A stretch of 64,000 nt of DNA, taken from positions 354,230 to 418,229 of the forward strand of contig NZ_PCNZ01000002.1 of NCBI RefSeq assembly GCF_002975175.1. The letters run 5' to 3'. Source of the stretch: Bacillus sp. MYb209. Its GTDB lineage: Bacteria > Bacillota > Bacilli > Bacillales > Bacillaceae_G. Below the pieces are notes generated by a model. It was not told the origin of the DNA. It searched no databases and saw nothing but the letters and a program-made list of their open reading frames with translations. Of this stretch, positions 48,590 through 58,037 are shown in pieces. The stretch's first letter is position 1, and the number at the start of each line of letters is the position of its first letter. The position numbers were made by a program, and so were the translations under genes.

Positions 48590-49129
48590 ATGAGTAATCT
48601 TGCAGAAAGAACAGTAAAAACTGAACCGATTTTTGATGGTAGAGTTATAAAAGTTCGTGTTGATGATGTAGTATTACCAAATGGAGAAATGAGTAAACGT
48701 GAAATCGTAAATCACCCTGGGGCAGTTGCTATTATTGCTATTACTGATGAGGGGAAAATTGTACTCGTTGAGCAGTATCGTAAAGCTCTCGAAAAGGCAA
48801 TTGTGGAAATTCCTGCTGGGAAGTTAGAACCTGGGGAAAAGCCAGAGGTAACAGCAGTTCGTGAATTAGAAGAAGAAACAGGATATGTATGTGAAAATAT
48901 GGAGCTTATTACATCTTTCTATACATCACCTGGTTTTGCAGATGAGATTTTATATGTATATAAAGCGACAGGATTAAAACAAAAAGAAAATAAAGCAGCT
49001 TTAGATGAAGATGAATTTGTGGAATTAATGGAAGTGTCATTAGAAGAAGCGATTGATCTTATGAAAGACCTTCGCATACATGATGCTAAGACGATGTTTG
49101 CAGTACAATATTTACAATTACAAAAATAA
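48590..49129 (+). CDS. nudF: ADP-ribose pyrophosphatase (Nudix)
   Basis: Hydrolyses ADP-ribose to AMP and ribose phosphate. 179 residues with the Nudix box GKLEPGEKPEVTAVRELEEE plus TGY (GX5EX7REUXEEXGU), and the family's YTSPGFADEILYVY after it. AGGGAGATG precedes the ATG. Conserved neighbour of yqkF/mciZ. Confidence 0.95.
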   Translation: MSNLAERTVKTEPIFDGRVIKVRVDDVVLPNGEMSKREIVNHPGAVAIIAITDEGKIVLVEQYRKALEKAIVEIPAGKLEPGEKPEVTAVRELEEETGYVCENMELITSFYTSPGFADEILYVYKATGLKQKENKAALDEDEFVELMEVSLEEAIDLMKDLRIHDAKTMFAVQYLQLQK

Positions 49130-49156
49130 ACACTCGCCTAAGGCGAGTGTTTTTAG
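49127..49156. terminator. Terminator between nudF and the GNAT gene
   Basis: AAACACTCGCC/GGCGAGTGTTT, loop TAA, with A and T runs. Confidence 0.9.
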
Positions 49157-49704
49157 TTGATTTTTGCATATACACGTGCATCGCGTAAGTTGCCATCGGG
49201 TGCTAGGAAATCATTTTCCATTGTACCTTCTAAAATAAATTCTAGACGTTCTGCTAAGTTACATGCGTTTATATTTGTTGCATCAGTACGAATTTCAATT
49301 CTTCTAGCACCTAGTTTATCAAATGCAAATTGAATCGCACCTTTAATGGCTTCTGTCATATAGCCATGCTTTGTATAAGCGCTATGTAGCCAGAAGTGAA
49401 GTGAAAACTTTGGAATATCCCAGTTTTCAGGCTTGAGAGTAATAGCTCCGATGAATGTACCAGATACTTTATCGTATAAGTGGAAATCAAGTGTTTCACG
49501 AAGTAAAAACTGTCCGTGAGCTTCGCGAACAATTTCTTCAGCACGCTCTTCTGTTTCAGCTGTAATTGGCATCCATGGTAATAAGTCTTCTAGAGAAGCT
49601 TGGATTGCTTCATATACTTCTGTGCCATCACCTGGAAACGGCTTACGTACTTGCAAGCGCTCAGTTTGAAATAATGTTGGAAAATCTAATAATAATGGTT
49701 TCAA
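49153..49704 (-). CDS. GNAT acetyltransferase, RimJ/RimL type
   Basis: 183 residues; the YTKHGYMTEAIKGAIQFAFD acetyl-CoA region and the following RRIEIRTDATNINACNLAER pattern match the ribosomal-protein-serine/alanine acetyltransferase-like branch. FHLYDKVSGTFIGAI is the central strand. GGAGGGA precedes the ATG. Substrate unknown; it interrupts the nudF-spoIIM order of B. subtilis. Confidence 0.88.
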   Translation of the reverse strand: MKPLLLDFPTLFQTERLQVRKPFPGDGTEVYEAIQASLEDLLPWMPITAETEERAEEIVREAHGQFLLRETLDFHLYDKVSGTFIGAITLKPENWDIPKFSLHFWLHSAYTKHGYMTEAIKGAIQFAFDKLGARRIEIRTDATNINACNLAERLEFILEGTMENDFLAPDGNLRDARVYAKIN

Positions 49705-49769
49705 GAGAAATCCCTCCTATTCTCTACTTTTTAGTTTAGCAAAGTAGAGCGGAATTTCAATGTTAATTC

Positions 49770-49799
49770 GTCATACTTTTTTTCTTTCTTTCATACATT
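49770..49799 (+). promoter_or_regulatory. Sigma-E promoter of spoIIM
   Basis: GTCATACT (49770-49777) and CATACATT (49792-49799), 14 bp apart, fit the sigma-E consensus, 31 bp before the spoIIM start. Confidence 0.85.
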
Positions 49800-49830
49800 T
49801 TTAGTAAGAGTGTGAACGGAGGGAAGGGAA

Positions 49831-50478
49831 ATGTGGCGAAAAACGTGGCAAGACCGTGTAATGTCTCACATACAGGAAAATTCTTCACTATATATATTTA
49901 ATGCGGTTTTATTACTGATGGGAGTAATATTTGGAGCGATTCTTGTGAATAGTTTACAAATAAACCAAAAGCAAGATTTATCATTTTATTTACAGCGTTT
50001 TTTTGGACAAGTTTCTAAAGGAGAATTTGCTGTCGCAGGCGAAATGTTTCGAGAAAGTTACTTTTCGCAATTAAAATATATCGGCTTTATTTGGATTTTG
50101 GGGATTTCAATTATTGGGTTGCCGCTCATTTTTATCTTACTATTTTTAAAAGGGGTAGTTGTTGGATTTACAGTAGGTTTTTTAGTAAGTCAGCACGGAT
50201 GGAATGGACTATTATTAGCATTTGTATCTGTATTGCCACAAAATTTAATTATAATTCCTGTATTTCTCGTAATGACAACAATTGCTGCAAGCTTTTCCTT
50301 GAGAATGATTAGGCATCAATTTATCCGGAAAATAACTGAGCCACTATTACCGTTATTAATTCGCTATACATGCTTTTTTCTCGTGATTGGAGCGGTATTA
50401 GCTATTGCTTCCAGTGTCGAAGCGTATGCATCACCAGTTTTAATGAAAGAAGTTGTGGAGGCTATTAACAAACAATAA
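49831..50478 (+). CDS. spoIIM: Stage II sporulation protein M
   Basis: Membrane component of the DMP (SpoIID-SpoIIM-SpoIIP) machine that thins peptidoglycan during engulfment. 215 residues with five or so membrane helices (residues 22-44, 85-110, 112-135, 140-165, 180-203) and the conserved GILVNSLQ and GFTVGFLVSQHGWNG regions. GGAGGGAAGG precedes the ATG, and a sigma-E promoter lies just upstream. Synteny with fur is as in B. subtilis. Confidence 0.94.
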   Translation: MWRKTWQDRVMSHIQENSSLYIFNAVLLLMGVIFGAILVNSLQINQKQDLSFYLQRFFGQVSKGEFAVAGEMFRESYFSQLKYIGFIWILGISIIGLPLIFILLFLKGVVVGFTVGFLVSQHGWNGLLLAFVSVLPQNLIIIPVFLVMTTIAASFSLRMIRHQFIRKITEPLLPLLIRYTCFFLVIGAVLAIASSVEAYASPVLMKEVVEAINKQ

Positions 50479-50486
50479 ATACTTTT

Positions 50487-50551
50487 TGAGAATAATTATC
50501 AATTTGTTTTTATTGTTTTTCTTTTGACAGGAGCCCTTCTTCTGATATAAT
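50487..50551 (+). promoter_or_regulatory. fur promoter with Fur/PerR-type box
   Basis: TGAGAATAATTATCA at 50487-50501 matches the 7-1-7 Fur box (TGATAATNATTATCA) at all but one base. TTGACA (50524-50529) and TATAAT (50546-50551), 16 bp apart, form a strong promoter. The box sits 22 bp upstream of the -35. B. subtilis fur is under PerR; the box resembles the Fur form more, but the two differ by few bases. Confidence 0.75.
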
Positions 50552-50584
50552 GGTATAAGAGTGGCGAGGAGGGAGTAGTACCGA

Positions 50585-51040
50585 ATGGAAGAAAGAATTG
50601 AACGAATTAAGAAGCAATTACATGCAGCGAGCTATAAATTGACACCACAACGTGAAGCAACAGTTCGTGTGCTGCTAGAAAATGAAGAAGATCATTTAAG
50701 CGCAGAAGATGTATACCTCCTTGTAAAAGAAAAGTCGCCAGAGATCGGATTAGCAACCGTTTATCGAACTTTAGAGTTATTGTCTGAGTTGAAAGTTGTC
50801 GATAAGATTAACTTTGGAGACGGTGTTTCGCGTTATGACTTACGCCAAGAAGGTGCACAGCGTTTCCATCATCATTTAATCTGTACACAATGCGGTGCTG
50901 TACAAGAAATACAAGAAGATTTACTTGGTGAAGTGGAGAATAAAGTGGAACGAGACTGGAGCTTTAAGGTGAAAGATCATCGTTTAACATTCCATGGGAT
51001 TTGTAAAAATTGTCAAGAAAATGAAACGGATGAAAAATAA
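50585..51040 (+). CDS. fur: Ferric uptake regulator
   Basis: Iron-responsive repressor. 151 residues: winged helix with YKLTPQREATVRVLLE and GLATVYRTLELLSE, sensing region FHHHLICTQCGAVQEI, and the structural zinc cysteines CTQC and CKNC. AGGAGGGAG precedes the ATG. Orthology to Fur rather than PerR or Zur is taken from its place between spoIIM and yqzK-xerD. Confidence 0.93.
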   Translation: MEERIERIKKQLHAASYKLTPQREATVRVLLENEEDHLSAEDVYLLVKEKSPEIGLATVYRTLELLSELKVVDKINFGDGVSRYDLRQEGAQRFHHHLICTQCGAVQEIQEDLLGEVENKVERDWSFKVKDHRLTFHGICKNCQENETDEK

Positions 51041-51075
51041 CCTTTTCCTATTTAACTAGGAAGAGGTTTTTTATT
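51037..51075 (+). terminator. Terminator after fur
   Basis: AACCTTTTCCTA/TAGGAAGAGGTT with one G-U, then TTTTT. Confidence 0.85.
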
Positions 51076-51143
51076 TGAATAAGGTATAAATTGGTGAAAG
51101 CTTGGCATATGTTGTAATAACTTATATTTTGGAGGAATTTACA

Positions 51144-51374
51144 ATGCGCCGAGCTTTAAAATTAACTTTTGATGGGATGAAAGTATTTTTATTATTTACA
51201 AGTTGTACGATTTTGTTTTATTTCGCTATACTATGGATAAATGAAGAATATGAAAGTTACCATCGTTATGAAAAGCCAAAAGAAGAGACTGTAGAAAAAG
51301 TATCAGGGAATGAGGAGCCGGAAAAGGATGCTTTCGTAAATAGAATGATGTTTTTCTATGAAAATGGGGAGTAG
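51144..51374 (+). CDS. yqzK: YqzK-like membrane protein (DUF4227)
   Basis: 76 residues with one membrane segment (about 15-35, FLLFTSCTILFYFAILW) and a charged C-terminal half. It matches B. subtilis yqzK in position between fur and xerD. ATG 51144 follows TTTTGGAGG at seven bases; the earlier in-frame start at 51102 has no site. xerD starts seven bases after its stop. Confidence 0.82.
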   Translation: MRRALKLTFDGMKVFLLFTSCTILFYFAILWINEEYESYHRYEKPKEETVEKVSGNEEPEKDAFVNRMMFFYENGE

Positions 51375-51380
51375 TGTAGA

Positions 51381-52271
51381 TTGGAAGATCAATTAAAAGA
51401 TTTTATTCATTATATGATTGTTGAAAAAGGTTTAGCGAAAAATACAGTTATATCTTATGAACGCGATTTGAAGAGCTATGTGAAGTATTTGCAAAATGTA
51501 GAACAAACGAAGACGTTTCATGAAGTGACACGCTTGCATATTGTTAACTTTTTGCAGCATTTAAAAGAAAACGGGAAATCTTCAAAAACATTGGCGCGTC
51601 ATATTGCATCGATTCGTTCGTTTCATCAATTTTTACTTCGTGAACGAGCAGTGGAGCATGATCCATCGGTACATATTGAAACGCCACAAGGGGAACGGAA
51701 ATTACCAAAAGTATTATCAATCGACGAAGTGGAAGCATTGCTTCAAACACCGAAAACGGCAAGTACTTTTGGGATTCGTGATAAGGCAATGTTAGAGTTG
51801 TTGTATGCAACAGGACTTCGTGTTTCAGAATTAATTGCATTAAATTTAGAAGATGTACACTTAACGATGGGGTTTGTTCGCTGCGTTGGGAAAGGGAATA
51901 AAGAAAGAATTATTCCATTAGGAAGCTTAGCAACAGAAGCGATTCAAAAGTATATTGAAAAAGGAAGAAGAGAATTGATGGGTAAAAAAGCAGTAGATGC
52001 ACTCTTTTTAAACCATCATGGTAACCGATTATCGAGACAAGGATTTTGGAAAATTTTAAAACGATTAGCGAAAGAAGCGAATATTGAAAAAGAGCTTACA
52101 CCGCATACGTTACGCCATTCTTTTGCTACGCATTTATTAGAAAACGGGGCAGACTTGCGTGCTGTACAAGAAATGCTTGGACATGCAGATATTTCGACGA
52201 CACAAATTTATACGCACGTTTCAAAAACTAGATTAAAAGATGTATATAAACAGTTTCACCCGAGAGCATAG
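51381..52271 (+). CDS. xerD: Tyrosine recombinase XerD
   Basis: Resolves chromosome dimers at dif together with XerC. The 296 residues contain the SAM-like N-terminal domain and the catalytic set: Arg in [29 protein letters not shown] (His-x-x-Arg), Lys in [25 protein letters not shown] with the final His and Tyr nucleophile. The TTG start follows GGGGAG. In B. subtilis the counterpart is ripX. Confidence 0.95.
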   Translation: MEDQLKDFIHYMIVEKGLAKNTVISYERDLKSYVKYLQNVEQTKTFHEVTRLHIVNFLQHLKENGKSSKTLARHIASIRSFHQFLLRERAVEHDPSVHIETPQGERKLPKVLSIDEVEALLQTPKTASTFGIRDKAMLELLYATGLRVSELIALNLEDVHLTMGFVRCVGKGNKERIIPLGSLATEAIQKYIEKGRRELMGKKAVDALFLNHHGNRLSRQGFWKILKRLAKEANIEKELTPHTLRHSFATHLLENGADLRAVQEMLGHADISTTQIYTHVSKTRLKDVYKQFHPRA

Positions 52272-52290
52272 TCACTATGCTCTTTTTTCA
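52262..52290 (+). terminator. Terminator of xerD
   Basis: GAGAGCATAG/CTATGCTC with loop TCA then TTTTTT; left arm overlaps the gene end. Confidence 0.9.
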
Positions 52291-52417
52291 TAGATTAAGA
52301 AGAGTGAACCATTTCACAGAAACTTCACAAATATTTCGTACATTGTTTTCAGCAGAGGACTGGAATATTACAATGTATTTCCTCTATACTAAATAAAGTA
52401 TGAAGGAGGAAATGATG

Positions 52418-53143
52418 ATGAAAAAACTTATTATTACGTTGTTTATCGCGATGCTAGCATTGGCTGGCTGTAATACAAACAAAGAAGAACCGAAAAAAGA
52501 ACAAAAACTTGAAGCTGTAAAAGTAGCAGTTCAAACGAATCCGAAAGAAATTAAACCAGGTGAAAAAACAGAAGTACAAGCACTTGTTACACAAGGAAAA
52601 GAAAAAGTAACAGATGCTGATGATGTAAAGTTTGAAATTTGGAAAGCAGGCGACGAAAAGCACGAGATGTTAAATGGTAAGCATAAAGGAAAAGGTGTTT
52701 ATGCTGTAGAAAAAACATTCGAAACGGATGGAGTATATCATGTTATTGCTCATACAAATGCACGTGAAATGCATGTTATGCCAGAAGTAAAAGTGGCTGT
52801 GGGAAATGCAAAAGTTGAAGATGCGAAAAAAGAAGAAGGTCATGGGGATCATAAAAGTGATACGATGATACATCTTATGGCTGGTGATATTAAAGCAAAT
52901 GCTGAGTCAACAATGAAAGTTCATTTAAAACAAAAAGAAGAAGCGTTAACTGGTGCTGAAGTACAACTTGAGATTTGGAAAGACGGCGTTGAAAAACACG
53001 AATTTATTCCGGCGAAAGAGGGGGATAAAGGGGAGTATGAAAGTAAACATACTTTCAAAGAGAATGGTGCTTATAAAGTGAAAGTTCATGTAAGAAAAGG
53101 TGAACTACATGAACATAAAGAAGAAACAGTAGAAGTAAAATAA
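52418..53143 (+). CDS. Lipoprotein with two YtkA-like (FixH-like) domains
   Basis: 241 residues. A lipoprotein signal ends at LALAGC, then come two similar beta-rich repeats, (about 28-125) with VKFEIWKAGDEKHEMLNGKH and (about 150-240) with VQLEIWKDGVEKHEFIPAKE, separated by a His/Lys-rich linker EGHGDHKSD. YtkA-like domains occur in proteins acting in metal or redox processes at the membrane; function here unknown. Start taken as the third ATG at 52418 after GGAGG; 52412 and 52415 are also possible. Confidence 0.82.
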   Translation: MKKLIITLFIAMLALAGCNTNKEEPKKEQKLEAVKVAVQTNPKEIKPGEKTEVQALVTQGKEKVTDADDVKFEIWKAGDEKHEMLNGKHKGKGVYAVEKTFETDGVYHVIAHTNAREMHVMPEVKVAVGNAKVEDAKKEEGHGDHKSDTMIHLMAGDIKANAESTMKVHLKQKEEALTGAEVQLEIWKDGVEKHEFIPAKEGDKGEYESKHTFKENGAYKVKVHVRKGELHEHKEETVEVK

Positions 53144-53176
53144 AAAGTAGCTCTTTAGAGCTGCTTTTTATTTTAG
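53142..53176 (+). terminator. Terminator of the lipoprotein gene
   Basis: AAAGTAGCTCT/AGAGCTGCTTT with a G-U pair, then TTTATTTT. Confidence 0.85.
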
Positions 53177-53501
53177 GAAATAAGTCATGAAATGATTAGC
53201 ACTTCTTTGCAGAATGGATTACAATAGAAGGGTAAAGAAAATGAGAAATTCTACGAAAATGTATTAAAAAGAAAGCGTAAACATGTTATGATATCAATAT
53301 CAGATGTCTGACATCTGACTTGGAAAAAACTAGATTTTTTTTTGATTCGTTTGAAAGTAAAACGAAAAAGTTAGAGAATGATTTAAAGCAGTACTGTTTA
53401 ATAATGAGGACGAAAGATAATTCCCATTGATAACAGTTTCACTTTATAGCGTTTTGAACATACTACAAGAAGTAGAACTGAACATATAGGAGGTTGCAGT
53501 T
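53177..53501 (+). promoter_or_regulatory. Leader region of the drm-punA-pdp genes with a 19-bp palindrome
   Basis: No gene in these 325 bases. A TATGAT -10 at 53287-53292 (weak -35 TTAAAA at 53264) is followed by the palindrome TCAGATGTC-T-GACATCTGA (53300-53318), a probable operator overlapping the transcription start. Its ATGTCTGACAT core looks like sites of FadR-type GntR regulators. A degenerate bcr1 end lies at 53421-53447. Confidence 0.65.
53421..53447 (-). repeat. Degenerate bcr1 end relic
   Basis: On the minus strand ATAAAGTGAAACT is identical to the bcr1 start, followed by an altered GTTATCAATGGG. It ends at the TTTAT border. It lies 55 bp before drm. Confidence 0.6.
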
Positions 53502-54686
53502 ATGAATAAATATAAACGTATTTTCCTAGTCGTAATGGACTCTGTGGGAATCGGTGAAGCACCAGATGCTGAGCAGTTTGGTGATTTAGGTTCTGATACA
53601 ATTGGTCATATCGCTGAACATATGAATGGATTACACATGCCAAACATGGTGAAATTAGGCCTTGGTAATATTCGTGAAATGAAAGGAATCTCTAAAGTAG
53701 AGAAACCGCTTGGATATTATACAAAAATGCAAGAGAAATCTACAGGTAAAGATACAATGACAGGTCACTGGGAAATCATGGGCCTTTACATTGATACACC
53801 ATTCCAAGTGTTTCCTGAAGGATTCCCGAAAGAATTACTTGATGAATTAGAAGAAAAGACAGGTCGTAAAATTATCGGTAATAAACCAGCTTCTGGAACT
53901 GAGATTCTTGATGAGCTTGGTCAAGAACAAATGGAAACAGGTTCTTTAATTGTTTACACTTCTGCTGATAGTGTATTACAGATCGCAGCTCATGAAGAAG
54001 TAGTACCACTTGAAGAGCTATATAAAATTTGTAAAATCGCACGTGAATTAACATTAGATGAGAAGTACATGGTAGGACGTGTTATCGCTCGTCCGTTCGT
54101 TGGAGAGCCAGGAAACTTCACACGTACACCAAATCGTCATGACTATGCGTTAAAACCATTTGGCCGCACAGTAATGAATGAACTAAAAGATAGCGATTAT
54201 GATGTAATTGCTATTGGTAAAATTGCTGATATTTATGATGGAGAAGGTGTAACTGAATCACTTCGTACGAAATCAAATATGGATGGAATGGACAAGCTTG
54301 TAGATACATTAAATATGGACTTTACAGGTATTAGCTTCTTAAACTTAGTTGACTTTGATGCCTTATTTGGTCATCGCCGTGACCCACAAGGGTACGGAGA
54401 AGCTCTGCAAGAATATGACGCACGTCTTCCAGAAGTATTCGAAAAACTAAAAGAAGATGATTTATTATTAATTACAGCAGACCACGGTAATGATCCAGTT
54501 CACTACGGTACTGATCATACACGTGAATATGTACCGTTATTAGCATATAGCCCAAGCATGAAAGAAGGCGGACAAGAGTTATCACTTCGTCAAACATTTG
54601 CTGATATTGGGGCAACTGTAGCAGAAAACTTTAATGTTAAAATGCCAGAACATGGAACAAGCTTCTTAAACGAGCTAAAGAAATAG
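53502..54686 (+). CDS. drm: Phosphopentomutase
   Basis: Interconverts ribose-1-phosphate (or deoxyribose-1-phosphate) and the 5-phosphate; alkaline-phosphatase superfamily. 394 residues with [25 protein letters not shown] (nucleophilic Thr), [14 protein letters not shown] and [18 protein letters not shown], the metal sites. Also called deoB. GGAGG precedes the ATG. punA follows in 12 bp. Confidence 0.96.
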   Translation: MNKYKRIFLVVMDSVGIGEAPDAEQFGDLGSDTIGHIAEHMNGLHMPNMVKLGLGNIREMKGISKVEKPLGYYTKMQEKSTGKDTMTGHWEIMGLYIDTPFQVFPEGFPKELLDELEEKTGRKIIGNKPASGTEILDELGQEQMETGSLIVYTSADSVLQIAAHEEVVPLEELYKICKIARELTLDEKYMVGRVIARPFVGEPGNFTRTPNRHDYALKPFGRTVMNELKDSDYDVIAIGKIADIYDGEGVTESLRTKSNMDGMDKLVDTLNMDFTGISFLNLVDFDALFGHRRDPQGYGEALQEYDARLPEVFEKLKEDDLLLITADHGNDPVHYGTDHTREYVPLLAYSPSMKEGGQELSLRQTFADIGATVAENFNVKMPEHGTSFLNELKK

Positions 54687-54698
54687 GGGGATAAACAG

Positions 54699-55520
54699 AT
54701 GAATCGTGAACTAATTACAAAATCAGCTTCATACTTAAAAGAGAAATTTCAAGAGACACCACAAGTAGGACTAATCCTTGGATCTGGGCTAGGTGTATTA
54801 GCAGATGAAATCGAGAATGCAGTAACAGTCCCATACAGTGAAATCCCTGAATTCCCAGTTTCAACTGTAGAAGGACATGCAGGTCAACTTGTATTCGGTA
54901 CACTTCAAGGTGTAACAGTAGTAGCAATGCAAGGACGTTTCCATTTCTACGAAGGATACGATATGCAAAAAGTAACATTCCCAGTTCGTGTTATGAAAGA
55001 ACTAGGTGTAGAAACAGTTGTTGTAACGAACGCAGCTGGTGGTGTAAATACATCATTTGAACCAGGCGATCTTATGTTAATTTCAGACCACATTAACTTC
55101 ATGGGTACGAACCCATTAATCGGACCAAATGATTCTGAAATGGGTGTACGTTTCCCTGATATGTCTACATCATATACGCCAGAACTTCGCGAAATGGCGA
55201 AACAAGTTGCAGCAGATTTAAATATTAAAGTACAAGAAGGTGTATATGTTGGAATGACAGGTCCTGTATATGAAACACCTGCTGAAATTCGTATGCTTCG
55301 TACACTTGGCGGAGATGCAGTTGGTATGTCAACTGTACCTGAAGTAATTGTAGCGCGTCATGCGGGTATGAAAGTACTGGGTATTTCTTGTATTTCAAAT
55401 ATGGCAGCTGGTATTTTAGATCAACCACTTCACCACGATGAAGTAATTGAAACGACAGAACGTGTTAAAGCTAACTTCTTAGCATTAGTTAAAGCAATTG
55501 TAAAACAAATGAAGGGGTGA
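54699..55520 (+). CDS. punA: Purine-nucleoside phosphorylase (trimeric type)
   Basis: Splits inosine and guanosine with phosphate. 273 residues with GSGLG and GHAGQLVFG phosphate-site blocks, [17 protein letters not shown] and [10 protein letters not shown], as in B. subtilis PupG/PunA. AGGGGGA precedes the ATG. pdp starts seven bases after its stop. Confidence 0.95.
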   Translation: MNRELITKSASYLKEKFQETPQVGLILGSGLGVLADEIENAVTVPYSEIPEFPVSTVEGHAGQLVFGTLQGVTVVAMQGRFHFYEGYDMQKVTFPVRVMKELGVETVVVTNAAGGVNTSFEPGDLMLISDHINFMGTNPLIGPNDSEMGVRFPDMSTSYTPELREMAKQVAADLNIKVQEGVYVGMTGPVYETPAEIRMLRTLGGDAVGMSTVPEVIVARHAGMKVLGISCISNMAAGILDQPLHHDEVIETTERVKANFLALVKAIVKQMKG

Positions 55521-55527
55521 CTTCACA

Positions 55528-56832
55528 ATGAGAATGGTGGACCTAATTGCAAAAAAACGTGATGGACATGCATTAACGACAGAAGAAATTAACTTTATCG
55601 TTGAAGGATACACAAATGGTAATATTCCAGATTATCAAATGAGTTCACTTGCAATGGCAATTTTCTTCCAAGATATGAATGATCAAGAACGTGCAGATTT
55701 AACGATGGCAATGGTAAATAGCGGTGATACAATTGACTTATCAGCCATTGAAGGGGTAAAAGTAGATAAGCATTCAACAGGTGGAGTTGGTGATACAACG
55801 ACGCTTGTATTAGGTCCATTAGTAGCTGCTTTAGATGTACCAGTTGCGAAAATGTCTGGACGTGGTCTAGGACATACGGGTGGTACAATCGATAAATTAG
55901 AAGCAGTACCAGGATTCCATGTTGAAATTGAAAATAATGAATTCATGCGTCTTGTAAATGAAAATAAAATTGCTGTTATCGGACAAAGTGGAAACTTAAC
56001 ACCTGCTGATAAAAAGTTATATGCACTTCGTGATGTAACGGCAACAGTAAACTCAATTCCGCTTATTGCAAGCTCGATTATGAGTAAAAAAATTGCTGCT
56101 GGTGCAGATGCAATTGTTCTTGATGTAAAAACTGGAGCAGGAGCATTTATGAAAACAGACGAAGATGCAAAACGTTTAGCAGAAGCAATGGTACGAATCG
56201 GTAATAACGTTGGTCGTAATACGATGGCAGTTATTTCTGATATGAGCCAGCCGCTTGGTGAGGCTATTGGTAACGCATTAGAAGTACAAGAAGCAATTGA
56301 TACATTACAAGGTAAAGGACCAAAAGATTTAGAAGAGTTATGTTTAACGCTTGGAAGTCAAATGGTATACCTTGCTGGACAAGCTTCATCTTTAGAAGAT
56401 GCTCGTGAAAAGTTAATTGAAGTAATGAACAACGGCAAAGCGCTAGAATCATTTAAAACGTTCTTATCAGCGCAAGGCGGCGATGCATCTGTTGTTGATG
56501 ATCCTTCTAAATTGCCACAAGCACAATTTAAAATTGAAGTGGAAGCAAAAGAAGACGGTTACGTATCGGAAATCGTTGCAGATGAAATCGGAACAGCAGC
56601 AATGCTTTTAGGAGCAGGGCGTGCAACGAAAGAGTCTGAAATTGATTTAGCAGTTGGTCTAATGCTTCGCAAAAAAGTAGGCGATAGCGTGAAAAAAGGT
56701 GACTCTCTTGTTACAATTTACGCAAACCGCGAAAATGTTGAAGACGTAAAAGCGAAAATTTATGAGAACATGAAAATCGCTAAAGACCACGTAGATGCAC
56801 CGACTTTAGTACACGGAATTGTAACGAAGTAA
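55528..56832 (+). CDS. pdp: Pyrimidine-nucleoside phosphorylase
   Basis: Cleaves uridine, deoxyuridine and thymidine with phosphate. 434 residues with [25 protein letters not shown], and [19 protein letters not shown] precedes the ATG. In B. subtilis pdp is with dra-nupC; here it closes the drm-punA run, giving one nucleoside-salvage unit. The stop codon shares its last base with the bcr1 border. Confidence 0.95.
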   Translation: MRMVDLIAKKRDGHALTTEEINFIVEGYTNGNIPDYQMSSLAMAIFFQDMNDQERADLTMAMVNSGDTIDLSAIEGVKVDKHSTGGVGDTTTLVLGPLVAALDVPVAKMSGRGLGHTGGTIDKLEAVPGFHVEIENNEFMRLVNENKIAVIGQSGNLTPADKKLYALRDVTATVNSIPLIASSIMSKKIAAGADAIVLDVKTGAGAFMKTDEDAKRLAEAMVRIGNNVGRNTMAVISDMSQPLGEAIGNALEVQEAIDTLQGKGPKDLEELCLTLGSQMVYLAGQASSLEDAREKLIEVMNNGKALESFKTFLSAQGGDASVVDDPSKLPQAQFKIEVEAKEDGYVSEIVADEIGTAAMLLGAGRATKESEIDLAVGLMLRKKVGDSVKKGDSLVTIYANRENVEDVKAKIYENMKIAKDHVDAPTLVHGIVTK

Positions 56833-56986
56833 TAAAGTGAAACTTTAATCAGTGGGGGGCTTCATTACCCACTGATTATTAGTTGAACCAATCGGGCTTT
56901 TACGGGCAGTTGATCCCACACCTAACTTCTTTGCTTTCGCTGAATTTTGAGGTAGGGGTCTTACTGCCCGCAAATAGCGGGATAAA
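56832..56986 (+). repeat. Full-length bcr1 repeat element
   Basis: 155 bp between two ATAAA borders (56832-56836 and 56982-56986). The 5' part folds as AATCAGTGGG...CCCACTGATT; the 3' part as ACTGCCCGTAAAAGCCC-type arms (GGGCTTTTACGGGCAG with CTGCCCGCAAATAGC). Length, borders and sequence fit the B. cereus group bcr1 element, which is thought mobile without coding capacity. It lies between the pdp stop and its terminator. Confidence 0.92.
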
Positions 56987-57021
56987 AAAAGCTGAGGAGA
57001 TTTCTCCTTGGCTTTTTTTAC
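56984..57021 (+). terminator. Terminator after pdp and bcr1
   Basis: AAAAAGCTGAGGAGA/TCTCCTTGGCTTTTTTT forms a stem with a G-U pair and a seven-T tail. Confidence 0.88.
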
Positions 57022-57054
57022 TATTTTTTGTTTATAATAGTAATGGGTGAAATT

Positions 57055-58005
57055 ATGATTAGAATTTGTGCAATAACGAAAAAAAATGAAGTTTTATATG
57101 ATGTTTCGCTAGAAGAAACGAAAAAAGAAAACATCGTATGGTATTGGCTTGATTTATATAAGCCGACGAAAGAAGAGTATATATATATTTTACAAGATCA
57201 TTTCAAATTCCATCCTCTTGCAATTGAAGATTGTGTAGAGTATGTACAGAGGCCAAAGGTAGATTTTTATGATGGATATAACTTTTTAGTTCTTCATGCA
57301 TTCGGAGAAGACGGATTAGAACCGCATGAAATCGATTTATTTATTAGTGATCGATATATAGTCTCTTTCCATTTCTCTCATAACAATGCGATTGAAAGAG
57401 TATGGAAAACGCTCGGTGAAAAGAAACGTATTAAGAAGAGTCCTTTGCATGTAGCACATACAATTATTGACCAAATTGTAGATGATTATTTCGCACCTGT
57501 TTATTACATCGAAGACCATTTAAATGCAATTGATGATAATTTAACGGGTGAGACAGCAGGAAGTGTGCTAGAAGAAGTATTTGATATTCGTGCGGATTTA
57601 TCTAAGCTAAGGCGTACGATTATTCCGATGCGTGATTTATTGTATCGTATATTAAATTCAACACGTTTTTACGGTATAAGCGATCATGAAATTTATTTTA
57701 AAGATATACATGATCATTTGCTTAAACTGACAGAGATGATTGAAGCGAGCCGTGAATTAACAGCAGATATTCGAGATAGTTACTTTTCATTGAATTCCCA
57801 CCATATGAACAATATTATGAAAACATTAACTGTTTTCTCAACTATTTTCATGCCGTTAACATTTATTGCAGGGGTATACGGCATGAACTTCGCACATATG
57901 CCAGAGCTTGGCGGGAAGTATAGTTACTTTATTTGTCTATTAATTATGGCGTTAATTGGCGGCGGAATGATGGCTTGGTTTTATAAAAAAGGTTGGTTTA
58001 AGTAA
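57055..58005 (+). CDS. corA: CorA-family Mg2+ transporter
   Basis: 316 residues: a large cytoplasmic domain, a long stalk helix, then two C-terminal membrane helices with the GVYGMNF selectivity motif in between and a basic tail (YKKGWFK). It is a pentameric channel for Mg2+ or other divalent ions; other CorA-like proteins carry Co2+ or Zn2+. I chose ATG 57055 after GGGTGA; several in-frame starts upstream have weaker sites. Confidence 0.92.
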   Translation: MIRICAITKKNEVLYDVSLEETKKENIVWYWLDLYKPTKEEYIYILQDHFKFHPLAIEDCVEYVQRPKVDFYDGYNFLVLHAFGEDGLEPHEIDLFISDRYIVSFHFSHNNAIERVWKTLGEKKRIKKSPLHVAHTIIDQIVDDYFAPVYYIEDHLNAIDDNLTGETAGSVLEEVFDIRADLSKLRRTIIPMRDLLYRILNSTRFYGISDHEIYFKDIHDHLLKLTEMIEASRELTADIRDSYFSLNSHHMNNIMKTLTVFSTIFMPLTFIAGVYGMNFAHMPELGGKYSYFICLLIMALIGGGMMAWFYKKGWFK

Positions 58006-58037
58006 AAAAACACCGAGGATTTCCTCGGTGTTTTTTA
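58003..58037. terminator. Bidirectional terminator between corA and the purine permease
   Basis: AAAACACCGAGGA/TCCTCGGTGTTTT over a TT loop, with flanking A and T runs. Confidence 0.92.
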
